A stretch of 5,357 nucleotides of DNA. It comes from Lentimicrobiaceae bacterium (GTDB taxonomy: Bacteria > Bacteroidota > Bacteroidia > Bacteroidales > Lentimicrobiaceae). Shown here in pieces: positions 1 to 5,357 of the stretch. Position 1 is the first letter of the stretch. Each line of letters starts with the position of its first letter. The notes below the pieces were generated by a model. The model did not search any database, was not told the DNA's origin, and worked only from the letters and a program-made list of their open reading frames with translations. A program made the position numbers and the translations under genes. The stretch spans positions 1 to 5,357 of the forward strand of contig JAQVEI010000194.1 of the NCBI GenBank assembly GCA_028697695.1, read 5' to 3'.

Positions 1-623
1 TGGAGTATCAGATGCAAATGGATATACCACGGTCTTATTTTGGAGGAGCAGCCAACAATGTGCTTGAAAATCTGGTGAGTGCTGCCAATAAAAAGGGCGC
101 AAATTTTAGTCTTGGAGATAAGGTGCCGGTTAAAATATTAATATCAGGTCTGGTCTCGGATCCCAAAATTACTACCGACCTGGGTAATCAGATTACGGAT
201 GCGGTTACTGACCTCAAGTCACAGGTGGAAGATGCAATTCGGGAGAAAAAAGAGGAAGCTGAAATGCGCTTGCGACAAGAGGCTGATAAGTTCATTGAAC
301 AAGCAAACGCGGAAGCACAGAACCTGCTCAGCCAGGCTCAGCAGCGCGTAGATAAATTGATGAAGACAGCAGAAGAGTCTGCTCAGAAGCTGAGAACAGA
401 AGCCAATACGAGAGCAGATCAATTGATGGCTGAGGGCAAAAAAAATGGGCCCATTGCTGAACTGGCTGCAAAAAAGGCAGCTCAGAAAGTGAGAGATGAA
501 GGCGACAGTGCAGCACAGCGTTTGGTTGATGAAGCACGCAAACAAGGCGATAAAATAATGGCTGAGGCACGACAACAAGCTGATGACATTATTAATAAAG
601 CCAAGGAAAAAGCGGGTCCCTGA
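1..623 (+). CDS. AsmA-like protein, C-terminal part only (5' end outside window)
   Basis: The reading frame is already open at base 3 (Glu-Tyr-Gln before the ATG at 12), so that ATG is probably internal and the true start lies upstream of the window. The last about 206 residues are visible, ending at TGA 621-623. Counting from the Met at 12, residues 1-60 look like the end of an AsmA-type domain: an IPRSYFGGAANNVLENLV segment, then VPVKILISGLVSDPKITTD, the 'G.V.DPK' strand that in Bacteroidota AsmA-like proteins typically precedes a charged tail. From about residue 62 the chain is helical and rich in Ala, Glu, Gln and Lys, with an 11-residue period (separate entry). No cysteine is present. 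AsmA-family proteins are known as envelope proteins of the bridge-like lipid-transport superfamily; a role for this one in the outer membrane or in lipid traffic is inferred from that. The N-terminal signal or anchor is not visible. The family call rests on a short segment; an unrelated envelope protein with a coiled-coil tail is the main alternative. Confidence 0.65.
   Translation, partial: EYQMQMDIPRSYFGGAANNVLENLVSAANKKGANFSLGDKVPVKILISGLVSDPKITTDLGNQITDAVTDLKSQVEDAIREKKEEAEMRLRQEADKFIEQANAEAQNLLSQAQQRVDKLMKTAEESAQKLRTEANTRADQLMAEGKKNGPIAELAAKKAAQKVRDEGDSAAQRLVDEARKQGDKIMAEARQQADDIINKAKEKAGP
261..590 (+). repeat. Ten in-phase 11-residue (33-bp) repeats in the AsmA-like tail
   Basis: Residues 84-193 (counting the Met at 12 as 1) divide without gaps into ten units of 11 residues. 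Examples are IEQANAEAQNL, LSQAQQRVDKL, MKTAEESAQKL, RTEANTRADQL, VDEARKQGDKI and MAEARQQADDI. The loose consensus has Ala or Gly at position 4, often Ala or Val at position 8, and Leu, Ile, Val or Phe at position 11. Units 6 and 7 (residues 139-160) are degenerate and contain a Lys-Lys-Asn-Gly-Pro break, but the phase is kept across them. An 11-residue hydrophobic period is characteristic of hendecad helices (right-handed coiled coils or amphipathic helices, as in the ATP synthase b subunit). The units diverge at DNA level, so this is a protein-level repeat rather than a recent DNA tandem array. Confidence 0.8.
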
Positions 624-664
624 GTTCAACGGGCAGGCTTTAACGATTGAGTGCTTTTTCTTTT
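624..664 (+). terminator. Weak possible terminator after the AsmA-like gene
   Basis: Immediately after the TGA, bases 624-631 can pair with 644-652 (two G-U pairs, one bulged A at 646) around a 12-base loop, followed by GC and the T-rich run TTTTTCTTTT at 655-664. The T-run is good but the stem is short and weak, so this is only a possible intrinsic terminator. No stronger hairpin was seen in the 185 bases between the two genes. Confidence 0.25.
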
Positions 665-752
665 AAAGGAATGATAGTGCATTTTAGCGACTGATTAAGG
701 CGAAGTGTTGAGTTTTATCCGGCATTTTTGATTTACTCTCTTTCGGGTTGTA

Positions 753-784
753 TTGGAAGGATATTGCAATTTTACGTAAGTTTG
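753..784 (+). promoter_or_regulatory. Candidate dnaX promoter, Bacteroidota type
   Basis: TAAGTTTG at 777-784 matches the Bacteroidota -7 element TAnnTTTG exactly. A TTG at 753-755 (in ATTGG) lies 21 bases upstream, within the known spacing range of the -33 element. Transcription would start near 788-792, giving a leader of only about 20 bases before the dnaX ATG at 809. The leader is AT-rich and has no Shine-Dalgarno sequence, which is usual in this phylum. A perfect 8-bp palindrome, TTACGTAA (772-779), overlaps the left half of the -7 box. The motif is short and could occur by chance, but its position directly before an isolated gene supports it. Confidence 0.5.
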
Positions 785-808
785 GCATCTGAAATCTGAG
801 AATTTTAT

Positions 809-2782
809 ATGGATAATTTTGTAGTTTCGGCGCGTAAATACCGCCCCAAAACGTTTTCCACCGTAGTCGGACAGGAAACAATTACCAATACCCTGAAAAA
901 TGCCATCCGCAATCAACAAATAGCTCAGGCATTTTTATTTACCGGGCCACGTGGTGTTGGCAAAACAACCTGCGCACGTATTTTTGCCAAAACCATTAAC
1001 TGTACCAATCTTACCGATGAGGGGGAGGCATGTGATAGTTGCGATTCATGCAAAGCTTTTGGCAAAACCTCCTCTTTTAATGTGTTTGAACTGGATGCTG
1101 CCTCCAATAATTCGGTGGAAGATATCCGGCTTTTGGTTGATCAGGTGCGTATTCCGCCTCAGGTGGGTAAATATAAAGTATATATTATAGATGAGGTGCA
1201 TATGTTGTCGTCGCAGGCATTCAATGCATTTTTGAAAACACTCGAAGAGCCGCCTGCCTACGCGAAATTTATTTTGGCCACCACGGAAAAATTTAAAATC
1301 ATTCCCACCATACTATCCCGTTGTCAGATTTTTGACTTCAGGCGCATCAATGTGGAGGATATTGCCAATCATTTGGCATATGTGGCTAAAAGTGAAGATG
1401 TGCAAGCCGATACCGAAGCCTTGCATGTAATTGCCCAAAAGGCGGATGGTGCTTTGCGGGATGCCCTTTCAATGTTTGACCAATTGGTTAGCTTTAGCGG
1501 AGATCGCCTGCAGTATGAGCACGTGCTTGAAAATCTCAATGTGCTGGATATTGAATACTATTTTCGGCTTACCAATCATTTTTTGAAGGCTGATGCACGA
1601 AGTGCCTTGCTTATTCTGAATGAAATCATGGACAATGGATTTGACGGGCAACATTTCGTTATTGGGTTGGGTGAGCATCTGCGCAATTTGCTGGTAAGCC
1701 AGGATGCTGCTACAGTGGAGTTGCTGGAAACATCTAAAAGCATCAAAGCACATTACCTGGAACAGGCTTCCCAATGCAGTCCTGCTTTTCTGTTGAAGGC
1801 GCTCGAGATAGTGAATCAGTGCGATCTCAACTATAAGATCAGCAACAATAAACGTTTGCTGATAGAATTATCGTTGCTTCGCATCTGTTCACTCGTGGAA
1901 GCACCTTCAGGTAAGGCTCCGGAGGGTATGGTAGTTTTGCCGGCAGACAAAGTAGTGTCCACTTCGCCAAATCCAAAATTTGATAAGGGCTTATCAGGCG
2001 AAAGCCAACGGCCGCAAGCTGAAGGGCCTCTTTTAAAACCGGTTGAAATTGTATCAGAACCACCGGCCAGATCAACGGTAACCAATGTATCTCCAACTCC
2101 TCCGATAAGCCGGGAAGCTGATCGGAGTTTATCAGGTGAAAGCCAAAAGCCGCAAACAGCTCAACGGAACCTAAGCCCGGATGAAACTGTTTCGGAATCA
2201 CCGCTCATGGCTGCTGAGTCTGAAACCAAATTCAATCCGACAGAAGCAGAGAAGCCGGCTAAAACAGCAGCTCCGGCACCGGTAAGGAATTCCGATCCTG
2301 AAAAAATTACTAAAAGTAAAACCTATTCCGGACTCAATGTCGGAGATTTGATGAGTGCAGCCAGCATTCCAATTGAAAAAACCGAGGAAGAAAAGGAGGA
2401 ACTGCCTCCCGATCGCGATACCTTCACCGTGGAAACGCTGCATAGGGTTTGGGAGCAAATGGCAGCCACTGTGCTTGAGGAGCCCGATTTTAAGCATACG
2501 TTAACCAATGCAATGCCCGAGCTGGAAAACGATGTAGTTATCTCATTTTATGTAAGTAACCGCATTCAACATGCAGAAATCAATCATAAGAAAGCCTGGA
2601 TGCTTGATTTCTTGCGCAAGAAGCTCAACAATTATGGAATAACATTAGAAACATACATCCGCGAGATTGAACCGGCATCAAAAGTGGCTTACACTGATGA
2701 AGAAAAGTTTAAAGAGATGAGTGATAAAAATCCCTCACTCTCCGCCTTTAAGGATCAATTGGGCCTTGAACTGGAACTTTGA
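809..2782 (+). CDS. dnaX: DNA polymerase III subunit gamma/tau (clamp loader ATPase)
   Basis: DnaX is the ATPase motor of the clamp-loader complex, which opens the beta clamp and loads it on primed DNA; full-length tau also tethers the polymerase cores and the replicative helicase. The 657-residue protein is complete. The start is fixed by an in-frame TGA at 797-799 and by the conserved SARKYRP segment at residues 7-13. The AAA+ domain shows Walker A GPRGVGKTT (46-54, Lys52), a zinc site of four cysteines (65, 75, 78, 81), Walker B IIDEVH (126-131), LEEPP (145-149), sensor 1 ATTE (157-160), the SRC arginine-finger motif (170-172, Arg171) and sensor 2 GALRDAL (214-220). Residues about 239-363 form the helical oligomerisation domain. 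A long, low-complexity linker of Pro, Ser, Glu and Lys (about 365-535) carries an internal duplication. Residues about 538-657 are a folded C-terminal domain of the Bacteroidota DnaX type. All key ATPase residues are present. It is probably a single-gene transcript. A shorter gamma-like product is possible but unproven (separate entry). Confidence 0.97.
   Translation: MDNFVVSARKYRPKTFSTVVGQETITNTLKNAIRNQQIAQAFLFTGPRGVGKTTCARIFAKTINCTNLTDEGEACDSCDSCKAFGKTSSFNVFELDAASNNSVEDIRLLVDQVRIPPQVGKYKVYIIDEVHMLSSQAFNAFLKTLEEPPAYAKFILATTEKFKIIPTILSRCQIFDFRRINVEDIANHLAYVAKSEDVQADTEALHVIAQKADGALRDALSMFDQLVSFSGDRLQYEHVLENLNVLDIEYYFRLTNHFLKADARSALLILNEIMDNGFDGQHFVIGLGEHLRNLLVSQDAATVELLETSKSIKAHYLEQASQCSPAFLLKALEIVNQCDLNYKISNNKRLLIELSLLRICSLVEAPSGKAPEGMVVLPADKVVSTSPNPKFDKGLSGESQRPQAEGPLLKPVEIVSEPPARSTVTNVSPTPPISREADRSLSGESQKPQTAQRNLSPDETVSESPLMAAESETKFNPTEAEKPAKTAAPAPVRNSDPEKITKSKTYSGLNVGDLMSAASIPIEKTEEEKEELPPDRDTFTVETLHRVWEQMAATVLEEPDFKHTLTNAMPELENDVVISFYVSNRIQHAEINHKKAWMLDFLRKKLNNYGITLETYIREIEPASKVAYTDEEKFKEMSDKNPSLSAFKDQLGLELEL
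1982..2203 (+). repeat. Imperfect duplication in the DnaX linker, 138-bp period
   Basis: Two copies of a 28-residue segment start at residues 392 (base 1982) and 438 (base 2120), 46 codons apart. By my alignment 16 of 28 residues are identical, centred on LSGESQ(R/K)PQ and ending in VSE(P/S)P. At DNA level the core 1991-2017 against 2129-2155 matches at 24 of 27 bases, closer than elsewhere in the unit. This indicates an in-frame duplication within the flexible linker, followed by divergence. It lies between the oligomerisation domain and the C-terminal domain, where length change should be tolerated. Confidence 0.8.
2284..2345 (+). other. Possible -1 frameshift (slippage) site in dnaX
   Basis: Six A residues (2301-2306) lie in the frame GAA AAA ATT (Glu498-Lys499-Ile500). 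A -1 shift there would add Asn and Tyr and then meet TAA at 2311-2313, giving a 501-residue product that lacks the C-terminal domain but keeps the whole ATPase core, as E. coli gamma does. An AAGGA at 2284-2288 lies 12 bases before the A-run. A hairpin of 7 bp with one bulged G (2326-2333 with 2339-2345, loop TCAAT) follows 19 bases after it. Against it: the run is not the canonical A AAA AAG heptamer in phase, because the A-site Ile codon would re-pair poorly, and the hairpin is farther away than usual for a stimulator. Low-rate transcriptional slippage on the A-run is the other possible mechanism. Confidence 0.22.
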
Positions 2783-2826
2783 TACAACCGGACCGGTTTT
2801 AAAATTCCATTCTCTTTTGTGATGAT

Positions 2827-2888
2827 CTTCCTGCTTTCGGTTTGTGAAAATCTAAAAGCCGGTAATGATTTTCCTGAAAGAGCAGAAG
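2827..2888 (+). other. Imperfect hairpin in the dnaX 3' untranslated region
   Basis: The left side 2827-2840 pairs with 2874-2888 (CTTC with GAAG, TGCT with AGCA, TT with AA, then CGG with CTG including one G-U), with single-base bulges at 2831, 2877 and 2880. Inside it GAAAATC (2846-2852) pairs with GATTTTC (2867-2873) around a 14-base loop. The outer stem uses 2885-2888, the first four bases of the perfect inverted repeat that follows, so the two structures compete at their border. Function is unknown and chance pairing cannot be excluded. Confidence 0.25.
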
Positions 2889-2929
2889 CATATTTAATTT
2901 GCCTGTTTGATGCAAATTAAATATGCTTC
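2885..2929. terminator. Perfect 18-bp inverted repeat, likely bidirectional terminator
   Basis: The arms 2885-2902 and 2912-2929 are exact reverse complements, separated by a 9-base loop. The repeat sits 102 bases after the dnaX stop and 41 bases after the clpB stop, between two convergent genes, where a shared terminator is expected. The + strand transcript continues with CTTGTTTTG (2930-2938), a moderate U-run; the - strand side (CTCTTTC) is weaker. The stem is AT-rich (5 G or C in 18 pairs), which is unusual for an intrinsic terminator, so a protein-binding palindrome or an mRNA-stabilising 3' stem is a possible alternative or additional role. Confidence 0.7.
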
Positions 2930-2970
2930 CTTGTTTTGCGAACGCTTAATTTAAATCTAAGGATGAACGG

Positions 2971-5357
2971 TTAATTCCTGAAAACCAGCTCATTGTTTTG
3001 GGCATCCAAAACTATAGGTACCTCTTTATTGATTTGGTCTGCAAGTATTTTTTTCGACAGTTCATTCAGTACTTCTCTTTGCAGCACCCGTTTAACCGGC
3101 CTTGCTCCGTATTGAGGGTCGAAGCCGAGTTGTGCAATTTTTTCGATGGCTGCCTGTGTAAATTGAAGTACAATTTCATTTCGTTTAAGCATTTCTGCCA
3201 GGTTTCGCAGTTGAAGTTCAACAATTTCGAAGATTTCATCGCGGGTAAGGGGCTTAAACATAATGAGTTCATCTATCCGGTTCAGGAATTCAGGTCGAAT
3301 GGTTCGCTTGAGTAATTCCATCACTTCCCGGCGGGTTTGTTCCAGCACCTGATCATGGTTTTCATCAGTCATTGTACTCATATGTTCACTGATGATTTGT
3401 GAACCTATATTTGAAGTCATGATAATGATGGTGTTCCGAAAATCGGCAGTCCTGCCTTTATTGTCCGTTAGGCGGCCATCGTCCAGCACCTGAAGCAAAA
3501 CGTTGAAAACATCGGGATGTGCTTTTTCAATTTCATCCAGTAGCACTACTGAATAAGGCTTTCGGCGAACCTTTTCGGTGAGTTGTCCGCCTTCATCATA
3601 GCCTACGTAACCCGGAGGCGCTCCGATCAAACGTGATACCGTATGGCGTTCCTGATATTCTGACATATCAATACGTACCATTGCATTTTCATCATTGAAC
3701 AGAAACTCAGCCAAAGCCTTGGCCAGTTCGGTTTTACCTACACCGGTAGTTCCCAGGAAAATGAATGAACCTATTGGCCGGCGGCTATCCTGCAATCCGG
3801 CGCGGCTTCTGCGAATAGCATCAGATAAAGCACCGATGGCTTCATCCTGACCTACAACTCTTTCATGAAGCTTTTGCTCGAGGTTCAATAATTTTTCGCG
3901 CTCACTTTGTAGCATGCGGCTAACCGGTATTCCTGTCCAGCGTGATACGATCTCTGCAATTTCTTCAGCGCCTACCTCTTCTTTAATTAAGGCAGACCCC
4001 GACTGCATTTCTTCAAGTTTCTTCTTTTGAGCTTCCAGGTTTTGTTCGGCTTCTTTTATCAGCCCATAGCGTATTTCTGCTACTCTGCCATAATCACCAT
4101 CTCTTTCGGCTCTCTCAGCTTCAAAACGAAACTGTTCAATTTCTTTTTTGCTTTGCTGAATGCCATCAACCACTGCTTTTTCGGCCTTCCATTTGGCAGC
4201 AATGCGGTTGCGCTCATCATTTAAATTGGCCAGTTCCTGATTCAATGCCTTAAGCCGGGGCTCATCGCCTTCGCGTTTTATGGCTTCCCGCTCTATTTCC
4301 AGTTGTTTAACATGGCGTTCTACTTCATCCAGCTCTTCGGGTACTGAATTTATCTGTAACCGCAGCCTTGCAGCCGCCTCGTCAATCAGGTCAATTGCCT
4401 TGTCCGGTAGAAATCTATCTGTAATATAACGTTGCGATAGCTCTACTGCACTAATGATGGCTTCATCCTTAATCCTCACCAGATGGTGGGTTTCGTACCT
4501 CTCTTTCAGGCCACGTAAGATAGAAATTGCACTCAGGGTGTCGGGTTCATCAACCATTACAATCTGAAAACGCCGTTCCAGTGCTTTGTCTTTTTCGAAA
4601 AATTTTTGGTATTCTTTTAAGGTGGTCGCACCGATAGCTCTGAGGTCGCCTCTGGCAAGGGAAGGTTTAAGAATGTTGGCTGCATCCATAGCCCCTTCGC
4701 CACCTCCGGCACCTACCAGAGTATGAATTTCATCAATAAAAAGTACCACCTCACCATCGGATTGTACCACTTCTTTCACCACCGATTTCAGCCGCTCTTC
4801 GAATTCGCCTTTGTATTTGGCACCGGCAATGAGTGCACCCATATCCAGTGAAAAGATCTGCTTTGATTTCAGGTTTTCAGGCACATCGCCGTTGATGATT
4901 CTATGCGCCAGCCCTTCCGCTATGGCAGTTTTTCCCACGCCAGGCTCACCAATGAGTATGGGGTTGTTTTTTGTTCTGCGTGAGAGTATTTGTAATATCC
5001 GTCTAATCTCTTCATCCCGGCCGATAACAGGGTCTAGTTTCCCACTTCTGGCAAGGTCGTTTAAGTTTCGTGCATAACGGTTTAAAGCATTGTACGACTC
5101 CTCCGCACTCGCGGTGTTGGCTCCCGATCCTTTCCTAAGATCAACAATGGCATTTTTTAACTCTTTTTCAGTTACCCCGGCATGTTTCAGGATGTCGGAA
5201 ACCGCATCATTGTTGGTAAGCAATGCAAGCAATAAGTGTTCAACTGAAACAAACTCATCGTTCATCTCCTTGCTGATGCTTACTGCTTTTTGAAGTGCCC
5301 GTGAGGCACTGTTTCCCAAATATTGCTCCCCACCGGTAACTTTCGGTAAACCCTGTA
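2971..5357 (-). CDS. clpB: ATP-dependent chaperone ClpB (5' end outside window)
   Basis: ClpB is the cytoplasmic hexameric Hsp100 disaggregase that threads aggregated proteins through its pore together with DnaK. The gene reads leftward to TAA at 2971-2973. The frame is open to the right edge, and the segment KVTGGEQYL before base 5319 matches the inter-repeat part of the ClpB N domain, so the TTG at 5319 is not the start; about 70 residues are missing. Counting the codon at 5355 as 1 (794 residues visible): second N-domain repeat about 20-72; NBD1 with Walker A GEPGVGKT (136-143), pore Tyr181, Walker B FIDE (206-209) and Arg261-Arg262; coiled-coil middle domain about 337-462 containing the GDYGRVAEIRYG motif; NBD2 with GTTGVGKT (535-542), pore GYVGY (582-586), LLDE (605-608), RPEFLNRID (687-695) and sensor 2 GAR (750-752). 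The long middle domain separates it from ClpA, ClpC and ClpE. The visible part has no cysteine. Its promoter is off-window, so heat-shock control cannot be assessed. Confidence 0.96.
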   Translation of the reverse strand, partial: QGLPKVTGGEQYLGNSASRALQKAVSISKEMNDEFVSVEHLLLALLTNNDAVSDILKHAGVTEKELKNAIVDLRKGSGANTASAEESYNALNRYARNLNDLARSGKLDPVIGRDEEIRRILQILSRRTKNNPILIGEPGVGKTAIAEGLAHRIINGDVPENLKSKQIFSLDMGALIAGAKYKGEFEERLKSVVKEVVQSDGEVVLFIDEIHTLVGAGGGEGAMDAANILKPSLARGDLRAIGATTLKEYQKFFEKDKALERRFQIVMVDEPDTLSAISILRGLKERYETHHLVRIKDEAIISAVELSQRYITDRFLPDKAIDLIDEAAARLRLQINSVPEELDEVERHVKQLEIEREAIKREGDEPRLKALNQELANLNDERNRIAAKWKAEKAVVDGIQQSKKEIEQFRFEAERAERDGDYGRVAEIRYGLIKEAEQNLEAQKKKLEEMQSGSALIKEEVGAEEIAEIVSRWTGIPVSRMLQSEREKLLNLEQKLHERVVGQDEAIGALSDAIRRSRAGLQDSRRPIGSFIFLGTTGVGKTELAKALAEFLFNDENAMVRIDMSEYQERHTVSRLIGAPPGYVGYDEGGQLTEKVRRKPYSVVLLDEIEKAHPDVFNVLLQVLDDGRLTDNKGRTADFRNTIIIMTSNIGSQIISEHMSTMTDENHDQVLEQTRREVMELLKRTIRPEFLNRIDELIMFKPLTRDEIFEIVELQLRNLAEMLKRNEIVLQFTQAAIEKIAQLGFDPQYGARPVKRVLQREVLNELSKKILADQINKEVPIVLDAQNNELVFRN

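Noticed and set aside
12..14. ATG at 12 as the start of the first gene
   Set aside because: The frame is open to the left edge of the window and the protein looks like the end of a larger family, so this Met is most likely internal.
219..629. Long reading frame on the - strand opposite the AsmA-like tail
   Set aside because: It is Leu-, Cys- and Phe-rich, mirrors the repetitive Ala/Glu/Gln codons of the real gene, and resembles no protein family I know.
684..919. Small - strand reading frames across the dnaX start and promoter
   Set aside because: They run antisense into dnaX, show no family signature, and would cover the better-supported dnaX promoter.
2376..2382. AAAAAAC in dnaX as a canonical slippery heptamer
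   Set aside because: The reading frame is GAA AAA ACC, so the heptamer is out of phase by one base and cannot work as A AAA AAC.
1831..2508. Several - strand reading frames opposite the dnaX linker
   Set aside because: They overlap a well-supported gene, follow its low-complexity composition, and show no recognisable domain or promoter.
2786..2800. AACCGG-A-CCGGTT palindrome followed by TT just after the dnaX stop, as a terminator
   Set aside because: A foldable version has only 4 bp around a 5-base loop and a very short T-run; the 18-bp repeat downstream is a far better candidate.
4966..4972. In-phase A AAA AAC heptamer in clpB (- strand)
   Set aside because: It encodes the conserved Thr-Lys-Asn-Asn segment before Walker A, where truncation would make no functional product. 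It serves as a reminder that such heptamers arise by chance.
5317..5319. TTG as the start of clpB
   Set aside because: The upstream in-frame codons encode recognisable ClpB N-domain sequence (KVTGGEQYL), so the gene continues past the right edge.
1..5357. A novel defence, mobile or biosynthetic system
   Set aside because: Three recognisable or probable genes account for nearly all of the window. I saw no transposase, integrase, toxin-antitoxin pair, CRISPR repeats, tRNA or attachment site.

Overview
The window looks like an ordinary chromosomal housekeeping stretch from a member of the Bacteroidota (Bacteroidetes). Three observations point there. The DnaX protein begins with the SARKYRP form and has the C-terminal domain style I associate with that phylum. 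The space before dnaX holds a promoter of the Bacteroidota type (TTG, then TAnnTTTG) and no Shine-Dalgarno sequence at the start codon. The protein at the left edge resembles the C-terminal end of the AsmA-like proteins common in these bacteria. I cannot name a genus from this sequence.

Layout from left to right. Bases 1-623 (+) are the 3' end of a gene that begins outside the window. It probably encodes an AsmA-like envelope protein whose tail is a very regular 11-residue-repeat helix. Bases 624-808 are intergenic, with a weak possible terminator and a good candidate dnaX promoter. Bases 809-2782 (+) are a complete dnaX, encoding the clamp-loader subunit (tau) of DNA polymerase III, with an internal linker duplication and a possible but unproven internal frameshift site. 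Bases 2783-2970 separate two convergent genes and contain a perfect 18-bp inverted repeat that probably terminates transcription from both sides. Bases 2971-5357 (-) are clpB, the disaggregase chaperone, lacking about its first 70 codons at the right edge.

The three genes do not form an obvious pathway: envelope maintenance, replication and protein quality control lie next to each other. dnaX appears to be transcribed alone from its own promoter, and clpB faces it. The clpB promoter is outside the window, so its heat-shock control cannot be judged. I found no mobile element, RNA gene, CRISPR array or clearly novel system. The points most worth a second look are the possible programmed -1 frameshift before the tau-specific domain of dnaX, the linker duplication in dnaX, the ten-fold 11-residue repeat of the first protein, and the structured 3' region between the convergent genes.
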